DNA of 64,000 bases from Neorhizobium alkalisoli (GCF_002968635.1 NZ_PVBN01000001.1:806001-870000), one strand, 5' to 3'. Numbered from the stretch's first letter, positions 8,920-19,222 are shown. The notes: generated by a model not told the origin, from the sequence alone. Numbers and translations: made by a program.

Positions 8920-10500
8920 ATGCGCAATATTGAACGTCCCTCTTTGAAGACCGTCCTGCAGACCACGACGGTTGCAGGTCTTGCGGCGGTCATGCTTGCG
9001 AGCGGCATCCCGGCTCAGATCATCCAATCCTATGCTGCTCCGGTGACCGTTACCGCCCCTCAGGCTCCGAGCTTCGCCGACGTCGTTTCGGCCGTTTCCC
9101 CCGCCGTCGTTTCCGTCCGTGTCCAGTCCGATGCCAAGGTCGCATCCAGCGACGACAGCAACTTCAGCTTCAATTTCGGCGGACCTGGTTTCGATCAGCT
9201 TCCGGACGATCATCCGCTGAAGCGCTTTTTCCGCGAATTCGGCGGTCAGATGCCGGGCGGCCCCGGTGACCGCAACCAGGATCGCGCCGAGCGCGGCGGT
9301 CCGCGTGAGCGCGACCGCGGTGACAATCGCCCGCACCGCCTGCGTCCGACCGCACAGGGATCCGGCTTCTTTATCTCCGAAGACGGCTATCTGGTGACCA
9401 ACAACCACGTCGTTTCCGACGGCTCCGCCTACACTGTCGTGATGAACGACGGTACCGAGCTGGAAGCCAAGCTCGTCGGCAAGGACAGCCGCACCGATCT
9501 CGCCGTGCTGAAGGTCGATGCTTCGAGCCGCAAGTTCACCTATGTCAGCTTCGCCGATGATTCGAAGGTCCGCGTGGGGGACTGGGTCGTTGCCGTCGGT
9601 AATCCGTTCGGCCTCGGCGGCACCGTGACCTCCGGCATCGTTTCGGCTCGCGGCCGCGATATCGGCTCCGGCCCCTATGACGATTACATCCAGGTCGATG
9701 CGGCCGTGAACCGCGGCAATTCCGGCGGCCCGACCTTCAACCTCTCCGGAGAAGTCGTCGGCATCAATACCGCGATCTTCTCGCCGTCGGGCGGCAACGT
9801 CGGCATCGCCTTCGCCATCCCGGCCTCGGTTGCCAAGGAAGTGGTCAACGACCTGATCAAGGACGGCAAGGTGGAGCGCGGCTGGCTCGGCGTGCAGATC
9901 CAGCCGGTCAACCAGGACATCGCCGATTCCCTCGGCCTCAAGGAAGCCTCGGGTGCGCTCGTCGTTGCTCCGCAGGAAGGTTCGCCTGGCCAGAAGGCCG
10001 GCATCAAGGAAGGTGACGTCATCACCGCCGTGAACGGCCAGCCGATCAAGGATGCCCGCGACCTCGCCAAGCGCGTCGCCGCTTTCGGTCCGAATTCCAA
10101 GGTCGATGTCGACCTGTGGCGTGACGGCAAGAAGCAGACCCTTCCGGTCACCCTCGGCAACCTCCAGAGCGACGAAGCTGCTGCCGCAACACCGAAGGAG
10201 CCGGACGCCCCGGCGCCGTCCAGCGATAAGGCGCTGGCCGACCTCGGCATCACCGTCGCTCCCGCCGAAGATGGCTCCGGCCTCTCCGTGACCGATGTCG
10301 ATCCGGACTCGGAAGCTGCAGCCCGCGGCCTCAAGACCGGTGAGAAGATCGTATCGGTCAACAACCGCAAGGTCGAAAACGCAGCCGATATCGGCAAGGT
10401 GATCGAGCAGGCCCGCAAGGACGGTCGTACCCGCGCGCTGTTCCAGGTCGAATCCGGCGGCAACAGCCGCTTCGTCGCCCTGCCAATCAACGAAGGCTGA
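8920..10500 (+). CDS. degP: Periplasmic serine protease DegP/HtrA family (Do-like)
   Basis: The 526-aa protein has an N-terminal signal peptide, a charged and disordered segment rich in Gly, Asp and Arg (about residues 110-145), a trypsin-like domain with the triad H163 (NNHVV), D193 (RTDLAVLKV) and S268 (GNSGGP), and two PDZ domains (about 300-390 and 420-515). It degrades or refolds damaged envelope proteins. It follows the cytochrome c maturation operon and precedes a two-component pair, an arrangement I associate with rhizobia. A strong hairpin ends the transcript. Confidence 0.95.
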   Translation: MRNIERPSLKTVLQTTTVAGLAAVMLASGIPAQIIQSYAAPVTVTAPQAPSFADVVSAVSPAVVSVRVQSDAKVASSDDSNFSFNFGGPGFDQLPDDHPLKRFFREFGGQMPGGPGDRNQDRAERGGPRERDRGDNRPHRLRPTAQGSGFFISEDGYLVTNNHVVSDGSAYTVVMNDGTELEAKLVGKDSRTDLAVLKVDASSRKFTYVSFADDSKVRVGDWVVAVGNPFGLGGTVTSGIVSARGRDIGSGPYDDYIQVDAAVNRGNSGGPTFNLSGEVVGINTAIFSPSGGNVGIAFAIPASVAKEVVNDLIKDGKVERGWLGVQIQPVNQDIADSLGLKEASGALVVAPQEGSPGQKAGIKEGDVITAVNGQPIKDARDLAKRVAAFGPNSKVDVDLWRDGKKQTLPVTLGNLQSDEAAAATPKEPDAPAPSSDKALADLGITVAPAEDGSGLSVTDVDPDSEAAARGLKTGEKIVSVNNRKVENAADIGKVIEQARKDGRTRALFQVESGGNSRFVALPINEG

Positions 10501-10521
10501 TCAGTTCGCCGTACCTAAGCA

Positions 10522-10554
10522 AGGGGCGCCGCCGGCAACGGCCGGCGCCCTTTC
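10522..10554 (+). terminator. Rho-independent terminator of degP
   Basis: GGGCGCC at 10524-10530 pairs with GGCGCCC at 10544-10550, with further inner GC pairing, and is followed by TTTCC. It lies about 25 bases after the degP stop. Confidence 0.75.
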
Positions 10555-10653
10555 CGTTAAAAGGGATCAGAGATGGAAACGGGCAATCGTTATTCCGGCG
10601 AAGGTGCCGAATCCCATGGTGCAAAAACGGACGTGGACGCTATTGTGCCGCAC

Positions 10654-11331
10654 ATGAAGATTCTGGTGATCGAAGACGATCTTGAGGCAGCCGCATACAT
10701 GACCAAGGCTTTTCGCGAAGCCGGGATCGTGGTCGATCACGCCAGCGATGGCGAAAGCGGCCTCTTCATGGGCACCGAAAACTCCTACGACGTGATGGTC
10801 ATCGACCGGATGCTGCCGCGCCGGGACGGGCTGTCGGTGATCAGCGAACTCCGCAAGCGCGGCATCAATACCCCGGTGCTGATTCTCTCAGCGCTGGGTC
10901 AGGTGGACGATCGCGTGACCGGTCTCCGCGCCGGCGGCGATGATTACCTGCCGAAGCCCTACGCCTTCTCCGAGCTGCTCGCCCGGGTCGAAGTGCTCGG
11001 CCGTCGCAAGGGGACGCCGGAACAGGACATGGTCTACCGCGTCGGCGACCTCGAACTCGACCGGCTGTCCCACGAAGTAAGACGGGCGGGCAAGGAAATC
11101 CTGCTGCAGCCGCGTGAATTCCGCCTCCTCGAATATTTGATGAAGAATGCCGGCCAGGTGGTGACGCGTACCATGCTGCTCGAAAACGTCTGGGACTATC
11201 ACTTCGATCCGCAAACGAATGTGATCGACGTGCATGTCTCTCGGCTGCGATCGAAGATCGAAAAGGATTTCGACAAGCCGCTTCTGAAGACCATCCGCGG
11301 CGCCGGCTACATGATCAAGGACGAGGGGTAG
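10654..11331 (+). CDS. OmpR-family response regulator
   Basis: The 225-aa protein has a receiver domain with acidic pair D9/D10 (VIEDD), phosphoacceptor Asp in VIDRMLP, and the conserved KPYAF lysine, followed by a winged-helix DNA-binding domain ending IRGAGYMIK. The ATG at 10654 begins exactly at the receiver fold (MKILVIEDD). An in-frame ATG at 10573 would add 27 residues of no family character, although AAGGGA precedes it, so the longer form cannot be excluded. It is paired with the kinase starting 6 bases downstream. Position right after degP suggests, but does not prove, an envelope-stress role. Confidence 0.9.
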   Translation: MKILVIEDDLEAAAYMTKAFREAGIVVDHASDGESGLFMGTENSYDVMVIDRMLPRRDGLSVISELRKRGINTPVLILSALGQVDDRVTGLRAGGDDYLPKPYAFSELLARVEVLGRRKGTPEQDMVYRVGDLELDRLSHEVRRAGKEILLQPREFRLLEYLMKNAGQVVTRTMLLENVWDYHFDPQTNVIDVHVSRLRSKIEKDFDKPLLKTIRGAGYMIKDEG

Positions 11332-11337
11332 CTTCTT

Positions 11338-12750
11338 TTGTTCGCTCGCGCCCGTCTGATGTTCCGCTCGACGGCCGTGCGGCTGTCTGCGCTCTATATC
11401 CTGCTCTTCGCACTGTGTGCCGCCTTTCTTGTCTTTTACGTGACGGCGATGTCCGAGCGCCTGCTGGCGCAGCAGACGCGCCAGACACTGCAGGAGGAAG
11501 TGCAGGACGTCCAGCGCACCTATGAACGCGGCGGCATCAGCCTTCTTTTGCGCCTGATCGAGCGCCGTACCCGCCAGCCCGGCGCCAATCTTTACGTCAT
11601 CGCGGGCCCGAACGGCGAGATGCTGGCCGGCAATGTCGCCTCCGTGCAGCCGGGCGTCCTCGAGGAGCAGGGCTGGACCGTAATTCCCTTCAGCTACGAA
11701 CCCTATGCGGAAGTGAGTCGGCCAGGGCGGCATATGGCGGTCGGCAACGTCCTGCGTCTCGACAACGGCCTGAGAGTAATGGTTGGGCGCGACCTCGGTG
11801 ACCCCGGCCGGTTCCGCGGCATCGTGCGACGGGCCTTGATGGTGGCTCTGACCATCATGGGGATCGGCGCGCTGGTCATCTGGTTCGGCATCGGCCGCAA
11901 TGCGCTGAAACGCATCGACCGGATGTCGGCGGCAAGCCAGAAGATCATGGCCGGCGACCTTTCACAGCGGTTGCCCGTCGGCAAGTCCGGCGACGAGTTC
12001 GACCGCCTGTCGGATTCACTGAATGCCATGCTCGGGCGCATCGAAAAGCTGAACGAGGGACTGCGCCAGGTTTCGGACAATATCGCCCACGACCTGAAGA
12101 CTCCTCTGACCAGATTGCGCAACAAGGCGGCAGATGCGTTGGCGGAAGGACGCGACGATGTACGGCGGACGGCTCTGGAAGGCATCATCGCCGAATCCGA
12201 CCAGCTCATCCGGACATTCAACGCGCTGCTGATGATTTCTAGGGTCGAAGCGGGTTCGATCGCCGCGGAGATGTCGGAGGTCGATCTTTCGGCGATTTCC
12301 GGCGACAGCGCCGAACTCTATGAGCCGGTGGCGGAAGAAACCGGGCTTTCGCTGACGACCGAACTGCAGCCGGACCTGGTGGTTCAGGGCAACCGCGAAC
12401 TGATAGGCCAGGCGATCTTCAACCTGCTCGACAATGCAGTCAAATATGCCGCCGAAAGCAGGGGCGATAAGAAAATCTGCGTCAGGCTTTCGAGGAGAGA
12501 TGGTTCGTTCCGCCTCTCCGTCTGCGACCACGGACCGGGCATTCCGCAAGACAAGCGCCAGGAGGTGACGAAACGCTTCGTGCGTCTCGACGAAAGCCGC
12601 TCGAAGCCGGGTACTGGTCTTGGCCTGTCTCTGGTCGAAGCGGTGATGGAACTGCATGGCGGCTCGCTCGAGCTTTCGGCGACCGACGAAAACAACAAGG
12701 AGGCGCCCGGCCTCACCGCGACCATGGTCTTTCCCGCGCCGAAGCCCTAA
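11338..12750 (+). CDS. Sensor histidine kinase partner of the preceding regulator
   Basis: The 470-aa protein has two membrane segments (about 18-42 and 163-185) around a periplasmic sensor loop, a HAMP domain, H251 in the H-box AHDLKTPLTRLRN, and a HATPase domain with NLLDNAVKY, DHGPGIP and GTGLGLSLV. The TTG start has a GAGGGG about 8 bases upstream, while the in-frame ATG at 11359 has no visible ribosome site. The signal is unknown. The gene is co-transcribed with the response regulator and is followed 35 bases later by glnE. Confidence 0.9.
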   Translation: MFARARLMFRSTAVRLSALYILLFALCAAFLVFYVTAMSERLLAQQTRQTLQEEVQDVQRTYERGGISLLLRLIERRTRQPGANLYVIAGPNGEMLAGNVASVQPGVLEEQGWTVIPFSYEPYAEVSRPGRHMAVGNVLRLDNGLRVMVGRDLGDPGRFRGIVRRALMVALTIMGIGALVIWFGIGRNALKRIDRMSAASQKIMAGDLSQRLPVGKSGDEFDRLSDSLNAMLGRIEKLNEGLRQVSDNIAHDLKTPLTRLRNKAADALAEGRDDVRRTALEGIIAESDQLIRTFNALLMISRVEAGSIAAEMSEVDLSAISGDSAELYEPVAEETGLSLTTELQPDLVVQGNRELIGQAIFNLLDNAVKYAAESRGDKKICVRLSRRDGSFRLSVCDHGPGIPQDKRQEVTKRFVRLDESRSKPGTGLGLSLVEAVMELHGGSLELSATDENNKEAPGLTATMVFPAPKP

Positions 12751-12785
12751 TTGGGAACGGCAAGGCGAGATTCGAGGAGAGTATC

Positions 12786-15740
12786 GTGGCGGAAAAGCAG
12801 AACCGGCTCGATTCGGTCAAGGCGGAGGTCATTCGACCGCTGAACCAGGCGGAAGCAAAATCGGTCGCCACCGGCCTGAAGGACATCGGCAAGGCCGAGC
12901 CGGTTCTTGCGGAATGGCTGAAGGCAGATAGCGCTCTAAAGGAGTTCATCATCGCGGCTTTTACGCTGTCGCCCTATCTGCGCGACACGGCCGCCGTTTC
13001 CCCATCGTTTCTTGTCACGGCTGTCACCGAGCCGCTTGAGCCGGCATTGCAACGGCTGGTCGAGACAGCGCGGTATGCCTGGCGGCCCAGGGATGGCAAG
13101 ACGCCCGCCGAAAACGAGGTGATGACCGCCCTGCGAGACGCGAAGCAAGGCCTGAGCTTTTTGGTCGCCCTTGCCGATCTCGCACGCATCTTTTCCGCCG
13201 GCGACACGACCCGCTGGCTGAGTGCAATGGCCGACGCCTGTGTGGCGGCCGCGATCGACCACTTGTTGCTCGCCGGTCATGAGAACGGCAAGCTCAAGGT
13301 TCTGGACCCGGAAAATCCCAGCAAGGATTCCGGTCTGATCGTGCTTGGCATGGGCAAGCTCGGCGGCCGCGAGCTCAACTATTCCTCCGATATCGACATC
13401 GTCGTCTTTTTTGATCCGGAAGCGGGCATCCTTACGGACCCCCTCGAAGCTTCGGAAACCTACGGCCGGATGATGCGACGTCTGATCCGTATCCTGCAGG
13501 AACGGACGGCAGATGGTTATGTGTTTCGAACCGACCTGCGCCTGCGTCCCGATCCCGGATCGACGCCGCTTGCCGTCTCTCTCGACGCAGCCCTTATCTA
13601 CTACGAGGGCAGGGGACAGAACTGGGAACGGGCGGCCTTTATCAAGGCTCGGGCGATTGCCGGAGACCTTGCCGCAGGCGAAAACTTCATGCGGCTGCTG
13701 ACGCCTTTCGTGTTCCGCAAATATCTCGATTACGCGGCAATTGCCGACATTCACTCGATCAAACGGCAGATCCACGTCCACAAGGGGCACGGCGCGATCA
13801 CCGTCAAAGGCCATGACGTTAAGCTCGGCCGGGGCGGTATCCGCGAGATCGAATTCTTTGCCCAGACCCAGCAATTGATCGCCGGCGGGCGGATGCCACC
13901 GCTCCGCGCGCGGGAAACCGAGGCGGCGCTCAAGGCACTGGCCGATGCCAAGTGGATTGCTCCGGAAATCGCGGATGAGCTGACCGACTGCTACTGGTTC
14001 CTGCGGGATGTCGAGCACCGCATCCAGATGGTGCACGACGAGCAGACCCATGATCTTCCCGGGACGGATGCGGAGCTGAAGCGGATAGCCTTCATGCTGG
14101 GTTTTGCCGATGCCGCGAGTTTTTCGGCGAGGCTGGAAGAGGTTCTGCGGACAGTCGAGAAGCGTTACGCGCGGCTTTTCGAACAGGAGGCGAAGCTTTC
14201 CGGCGGTGACGGCAACCTCGTTTTCACCGGTCAGCGGGACGATCCCGGCACGTTGGAGACGCTTGCCGCGCTGGGCTTCGAGCGCCCGGCGGACATTTCC
14301 CACGTCATCCGCACCTGGCACTATGGCCGCTATCGCGCGACGCAATCGGTCGAAGCGCGCGAACGGCTGACGGAACTCATGCCGGCGCTGCTCAAGGCCT
14401 TTGGCGAAAGCAAGCGGGCAGACGAAGCGCTGCTGCGCTTCGACCATTTCCTGAAGGGGCTGCCGGCCGGCATCCAGCTCTTCTCGCTGATCGGCAACAA
14501 TCCGCCGCTGCTTGCGCTCATCGTCACGATCATGTCGTCGGCGCCACGGCTTGCCGATATCATCGCCTCCAAGCCGCATGTCTTCGACGGCATGCTTGAC
14601 CCCGGCATGATGACGGAATTGCCGACGCGCCACTATCTTTCCCAGCGATTGACGACCTTTATCAGCGGTGCCCGGCACTACGAGGAGCGGCTCGATCGCC
14701 TGCGCATCTTTGCGGCCGAACAGCGCTTTCTGATCGGCATCCGGCTCCTGACCGGCGCGATTTCGGGCGTCCAGGCGGCACGCGGCTTTACCCATCTCGC
14801 CGATCTCCTGATCGAAGCGGCTCTGAATGCGGTGGTGGAGGAGATCGAAGCCTCGCACGGCACCTTTCCGGGCGGCCGGGTGGCCGTCATGGGCATGGGC
14901 AAGCTCGGCAGCTTCGAGCTGACGGCCGGATCCGACGTCGACCTCATCCTGCTCTACGACTACGACAGCGAGGCGATGGAAAGCGAGGGCCCGAAGCCGC
15001 TCGATTCCACCCGCTATTTCACCCGCCTGACCCAGCGCCTGATCGCCGCACTGTCCGCGCCCATGTCTGAAGGCGTGATATTCGAGGTCGACCTGCGGCT
15101 GAGGCCTTCCGGCAACAAGGGACCGGTGGCCACCCGCATCAACGCCTTCGGCAAATATCAGCGAGAGGAGGCCTGGACCTGGGAACATATGGCGCTGACG
15201 CGGGCACGGCTCGTCTGCGGCGAGGCCAGTCTCGTCGACGAGGCGAGGCAGGTTATCCGCGATGTGCTGGCCGCGGAACGGGATGTCGCAAAGGTTGCCG
15301 CGGACGTAGCAGAGATGCGCGCGCTCATCGAAAAGGAAAAGCCGCCGCGTGACATCTGGGATTTCAAGCTCATCCCCGGCGGGCTGATCGATATCGAATT
15401 CATCGCGCAATATCTCAGGCTGATCGCGCCGGCAAAAGGCCTCGCAACCGATACCTATGGCCTTGATACCGGCGAGACCTTGAAGGCGGCCGGCGAGACG
15501 CTGATGAAACCCGGCGGCCTTGAAGCCTGTGTGGAGACCCTCAGGCTGTTCACGGAACTCTCCCAGATCATCCGGCTTTGTGTCGACGGCCCCTTTGATC
15601 CCAGCGATGCCCCGACCGGCCTTGTGGAGCGAATCTGCCGCGCCGGCGACTGTCCAGATATCAGGACGCTCGAGGGTGAGATCAAGCGACTATCGACAGC
15701 TGTGCGTGCGATATTCGAAGTGGTTGTGGGACAGAAATAA
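12786..15740 (+). CDS. glnE: Bifunctional glutamine synthetase adenylyltransferase/deadenylase GlnE
   Basis: The 984-aa protein starts at GTG with AGGAGAG just upstream. It has two nucleotidyltransferase domains separated by helical linkers: the deadenylase half with GKLGGRELNYSSDIDIVVF (about 185-205) and the adenylylase half with GKLGSFELTAGSDVDLILL (about 700-720). GlnE adds or removes AMP on glutamine synthetase according to glutamine and PII signals, tuning nitrogen assimilation. Length and both catalytic motifs are intact. Confidence 0.97.
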   Translation: MAEKQNRLDSVKAEVIRPLNQAEAKSVATGLKDIGKAEPVLAEWLKADSALKEFIIAAFTLSPYLRDTAAVSPSFLVTAVTEPLEPALQRLVETARYAWRPRDGKTPAENEVMTALRDAKQGLSFLVALADLARIFSAGDTTRWLSAMADACVAAAIDHLLLAGHENGKLKVLDPENPSKDSGLIVLGMGKLGGRELNYSSDIDIVVFFDPEAGILTDPLEASETYGRMMRRLIRILQERTADGYVFRTDLRLRPDPGSTPLAVSLDAALIYYEGRGQNWERAAFIKARAIAGDLAAGENFMRLLTPFVFRKYLDYAAIADIHSIKRQIHVHKGHGAITVKGHDVKLGRGGIREIEFFAQTQQLIAGGRMPPLRARETEAALKALADAKWIAPEIADELTDCYWFLRDVEHRIQMVHDEQTHDLPGTDAELKRIAFMLGFADAASFSARLEEVLRTVEKRYARLFEQEAKLSGGDGNLVFTGQRDDPGTLETLAALGFERPADISHVIRTWHYGRYRATQSVEARERLTELMPALLKAFGESKRADEALLRFDHFLKGLPAGIQLFSLIGNNPPLLALIVTIMSSAPRLADIIASKPHVFDGMLDPGMMTELPTRHYLSQRLTTFISGARHYEERLDRLRIFAAEQRFLIGIRLLTGAISGVQAARGFTHLADLLIEAALNAVVEEIEASHGTFPGGRVAVMGMGKLGSFELTAGSDVDLILLYDYDSEAMESEGPKPLDSTRYFTRLTQRLIAALSAPMSEGVIFEVDLRLRPSGNKGPVATRINAFGKYQREEAWTWEHMALTRARLVCGEASLVDEARQVIRDVLAAERDVAKVAADVAEMRALIEKEKPPRDIWDFKLIPGGLIDIEFIAQYLRLIAPAKGLATDTYGLDTGETLKAAGETLMKPGGLEACVETLRLFTELSQIIRLCVDGPFDPSDAPTGLVERICRAGDCPDIRTLEGEIKRLSTAVRAIFEVVVGQK

Positions 15741-15826
15741 TAATTCCCTCATAAATTGTTATATCTTTTAAGTTTTATAGAAATATGTTTAATTCTCCCC
15801 ATGGTTGTTATCCCGTGGAGGGGGCG

Positions 15827-16603
15827 ATGGGGAATGCAGGTGAGGGTGGAATCGCAGCCGCTGAAGGATGGTGGGAAAGAAACTTCAAGAATCACCTCGC
15901 GGCGCTGGTCTTTATATTATCCTTTTTCGGTTTGTTGCTGACCGCCTCTTGGTCGTTTGGCTCGGAAACCGGGCCTGGGCGAGAGGTCTTCAACGTGCTT
16001 GCGCCGCTTTTCGGCACCTGGGTGGGGACCATTCTGACATTCTATTTTACCCGGGAGAATTTCAAGGAAGCCAATGCAGCGGTCAATCGGATCGTCGAGA
16101 GATTGACGCCGGAGCAACGCCTGGCTGAGACGCCGGTGCGCCAGGTAATGAAACCTCGAGGCTCCATCAAGGCCCGCCAACTGAAAGAGGGCGAGGACGA
16201 AAACGCGATCCCGATCGGCGATCTGACAGCGCTCGTCGGCGAAGGTTATTCACGTGTGCTGATCTTCACGCCACGTGACACGATCAAATACGTGATCCAC
16301 GAAAGCACCCTCAATCGGTTCATCGCCGACCGGTCCAAATTGGTGGAAGCGGGGCAGGCGCCTGCCGGCAACCTGTCTGCAGCAACCCTCGCGGAATTGC
16401 TCAGCCATCAGGCGGGCGATCAGACCATCGGCGAGATCGCCAAGCGCTTCGTCTTCGTCAAGGAAGATGCCACACTTGCCGATGCACGCGCCGCGATGCT
16501 GTCCGTGAAGGGGTGCGAGGATGTCTTCGTGACCAAGGCCGGAAAATCCGACGAACCCGTTCTGGGCTGGCTGACCAATTCCGATATCACTCGCGATCTT
16601 TGA
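15827..16603 (+). CDS. Membrane protein with C-terminal CBS-like domains
   Basis: The 258-aa product has two membrane segments (about residues 23-45 and 55-75), a short helical region (ANAAVNRIVERLTPEQRL) and a cytoplasmic part that looks like a CBS pair: VRQVMKPRG near 105 and a closing TLADARAAMLSVKGCEDVFV with LGWLTNSDITRDL. I chose the ATG at 15827 because GGAGGGGG sits just before it; an ATG at 15785 in frame lacks such a site. The AT-rich stretch 15741-15826 should hold its promoter. Function unknown; CBS domains usually sense adenine nucleotides. Confidence 0.75.
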   Translation: MGNAGEGGIAAAEGWWERNFKNHLAALVFILSFFGLLLTASWSFGSETGPGREVFNVLAPLFGTWVGTILTFYFTRENFKEANAAVNRIVERLTPEQRLAETPVRQVMKPRGSIKARQLKEGEDENAIPIGDLTALVGEGYSRVLIFTPRDTIKYVIHESTLNRFIADRSKLVEAGQAPAGNLSAATLAELLSHQAGDQTIGEIAKRFVFVKEDATLADARAAMLSVKGCEDVFVTKAGKSDEPVLGWLTNSDITRDL

Positions 16604-16676
16604 CCTGCCGTAGGGCAGACGCGAAAGCGCCAGGCTTGATCCTACCGACCTGGCCGCTCGGGCTATAGGATCTGCC

Positions 16677-19028
16677 TCAGGCCGACCGTCTCATGACCAC
16701 CGGAAACTGCAGGTCGGGAATGTGCAGCGATACGACTGTACCTTCGCCGACCCTGGAACGGATCCGCATGGTGCCGCCATGCAGCGTGATCAGCGAGCGG
16801 GAGATTGCGAGGCCGAGGCCGGAACCGCCCTTGCTCTTTGCGTACTGGCTCTGAACCTGCTCGAACGGCTGGCCGATCTTGTTAAGCGATTCCTTCGGTA
16901 TGCCGATGCCGGTGTCGGCGATGGTGAGCAACACGCCTTTCTCCAGCCTGCGCGCCCGCAACTCGATCTTGCCGCCTTCATTGGTGAACTTCACCGCATT
17001 GGACAGGATGTTCAGCATCACCTGTTTCAGCGCGCGGCGATCGCCACCCATGTTCAGGTTGTCGCACAGGCGCCGCTGGATGGTGATCGCTTTGTCCTGT
17101 GCCGCGACCGATGTCAGGCGCAGGCTTTCCTCGATGAGCGGCTTGAGGTCCACGGCCTCGCACTGAATGCGCATGTGGCCGGCCTCGATCTTCGACATGT
17201 CGAGGATGTCGCTGATGACGTTCAGGAGATGTTTGCCGCTGTCGTGAATGTCCTTGGAATATTCCAGATATTTGGGCGAACCGAGCGGGCCGAACATACC
17301 GTTCATCAGGATTTCCGAGAAGCCGAGGATGGCATTCAAAGGTGTCCGCAGCTCGTGCGACATGTTGGCCAGGAACTCGGATTTCGCTTTGTTGGCGGCC
17401 TCCGCGCGTTCCTTTTCCGCCTGATAGTTGGCATTGGCGGTGGAAAGTTCGGCCTTCTGGCGCTCCAGCTTCTTCTGCGACGAGGAAAGATCGCCGATCG
17501 TCGCCATCAGCCGGCGCTCACTGTCGCGCAGCCGCTCCTGGTGGCGTTTCAGCAGCGAAATATCGGTGCCAACAGAGACAAGGCCGCCGTCGCGGGTGCG
17601 CCGTTCGTTGATCTGCAGCCAGCGTTCGTCGGCAAGCTGCACCTCGGTGGTGCGGGAGAGACCGCTGCCGTCCGGATCGGCGACGCGCCGCTCGATGACA
17701 GGGCGCGCCGCCGCCGCGTTGACGGCGGTGCGTTCGGTGCCGGGGACCAACACGCTGTCCGGCAGCCCGTAAGCCTGTTGGAAATGGGTGTTGCACATCA
17801 CCAGCCGGTCGTTCTTGTCCCACAGCACGAAGGCTTCCGAAGTGCATTCGATCGCATCGGCCAGACGCTGGTCCGCTTCCGCATAGCGCTGGGCAAGGCG
17901 GTGCTGCTCGGTGACGTCCATGGCGATGCCGATGACATGGGTGCGACCGGCGGCAGTCTTCACCACCTGGGCGCGGGCACGCATCCAGACATAGTGGCCG
18001 GCGGCATGGCGCATGCGGAATACCTGATCCACCTGCTTGGCGTTGCTGCGGCTGATCGCACGGGCCAGGGCGTAGATATTGCCGTCGCTCGGATGCATCA
18101 TCCTCGCCGCGTCGGCGAAGGAGATGACGTTGCCGGCAGGCGGCAGACCCAGCATCTCGTACATCGAGCCCGACCAGAACAGGCGCCGGTTGGTGACGTC
18201 GAAGTCCCACAGTCCGCAGCGTCCGCGCGACAATGCCGTCTCGATGCGCAGGTTGGATTCCACGAAGGTATCGTCCGCCTCGCGCGCCCGCTTCACCTGC
18301 ATGTAGTAGGCGTAGAGGATGACGAGCAGGATCGCGGAAATGCCGGTGAAGAGCGTGACGTTGAGCGAGACTTCGTGGCGCCAGAAGCGGTTGATGCTTT
18401 CAAGCGAATGGGCTGCCACGATCAAGGCGCCTTCACCGCCGACCGGCTGGATCGCCGCATAGTGGGGGATAGCGCCGAAATAGGTCTCGATGACCCCATC
18501 GTCGTCGCCGAGGCGACGGAGGGCTGCGGTTTCCGGCAGGACGGATGTGAGGCGCCGCCCGATATAGGCCGCCACCTGTCCGGATCCGCCAAAGATATAT
18601 CCGGCATTGTCGACCAGAAGGATGAAGGCATCGGCCTGAAGCTGAGGCGGCGGCAGGACGGCGGTCACGCGCGTTTCCGCCACCGTGCGGTTGCTAACGG
18701 AAAACTCGAAGGGCTCGGATGACAAAGCCGCCTTCGCGGCTATAGCCATCAGTGCGGTCGATTGCTGCGCCGCATCTTCCATTCGCCCGTGCTCGGCAAT
18801 GATGCCCAGAATGCGAGACGCCGCAACGACGGTGAGGAAGGCGATGATGAGGAGGGGAATCGAACGCTTCAAGACCAGCTCCACCCGCGGCAGCTGCCGC
18901 GAAATGGGTTGAACAGAAAGCCGCGCCTCGTCTGGAACGACGTGCTTCAAGCCCGAAAAGCTCGGAAATTTGAAACGCAGCCGTCCTTCGGCCGCGGTTG
19001 CCCGCTGCACGTCCGCCATCGTTCTCAT
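16677..19028 (-). CDS. cbrA: PAS-domain sensor histidine kinase, CbrA/PleC type
   Basis: The 783-aa protein has a membrane segment near 53-75, a periplasmic stretch, a second membrane segment near 225-245, two PAS regions (about 255-375 and 385-495), a coiled-coil linker, the phosphoacceptor H558 in SHELRTPLN, and a HATPase domain (about 660-775). The sequence around the H-box (FSEILMNGMFGPLGSPKYLE) marks the PleC/DivJ/PdhS/CbrA kinases that act on the single-domain regulator DivK. In S. meliloti CbrA controls cell-cycle progression, succinoglycan production and motility. The ortholog name is inferred from domain order and neighbourhood with pepN. Confidence 0.8.
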   Translation of the reverse strand: MRTMADVQRATAAEGRLRFKFPSFSGLKHVVPDEARLSVQPISRQLPRVELVLKRSIPLLIIAFLTVVAASRILGIIAEHGRMEDAAQQSTALMAIAAKAALSSEPFEFSVSNRTVAETRVTAVLPPPQLQADAFILLVDNAGYIFGGSGQVAAYIGRRLTSVLPETAALRRLGDDDGVIETYFGAIPHYAAIQPVGGEGALIVAAHSLESINRFWRHEVSLNVTLFTGISAILLVILYAYYMQVKRAREADDTFVESNLRIETALSRGRCGLWDFDVTNRRLFWSGSMYEMLGLPPAGNVISFADAARMMHPSDGNIYALARAISRSNAKQVDQVFRMRHAAGHYVWMRARAQVVKTAAGRTHVIGIAMDVTEQHRLAQRYAEADQRLADAIECTSEAFVLWDKNDRLVMCNTHFQQAYGLPDSVLVPGTERTAVNAAAARPVIERRVADPDGSGLSRTTEVQLADERWLQINERRTRDGGLVSVGTDISLLKRHQERLRDSERRLMATIGDLSSSQKKLERQKAELSTANANYQAEKERAEAANKAKSEFLANMSHELRTPLNAILGFSEILMNGMFGPLGSPKYLEYSKDIHDSGKHLLNVISDILDMSKIEAGHMRIQCEAVDLKPLIEESLRLTSVAAQDKAITIQRRLCDNLNMGGDRRALKQVMLNILSNAVKFTNEGGKIELRARRLEKGVLLTIADTGIGIPKESLNKIGQPFEQVQSQYAKSKGGSGLGLAISRSLITLHGGTMRIRSRVGEGTVVSLHIPDLQFPVVMRRSA

Positions 19029-19188
19029 GTAGTCCCTCGTGGTGATTCGACGCGCCGCTCGCCCGAATCTGACTTAATGAATCATTAGTGATTCTTCGTG
19101 TCCAGAGGGTTGATAAGATTTTTTTAACAGTTTGATTTCAACGCGATTCGCAAGAGTCTGCGAGCAATGCATCACCGGCGTGGGAGGG

Positions 19189-19214
19189 GCCGCCGCGGGG
19201 ATGCCCGTGGCGGC
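19189..19214 (-). terminator. Hairpin after pepN
   Basis: GCCGCC (19189-19194) and GGCGGC (19209-19214) enclose an inner CGGG/CCCG pairing, giving a long GC-rich stem 9 bases after the pepN stop on the minus strand. The U-tract is missing, so termination strength is uncertain. Confidence 0.5.
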
Positions 19215-19222
19215 GCTATCCA

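Noticed and set aside
12936..15410. 824-codon minus-strand frame opposite glnE
   Set aside because: Antisense artefact of GC-rich codon bias; glnE motifs are complete on the plus strand.
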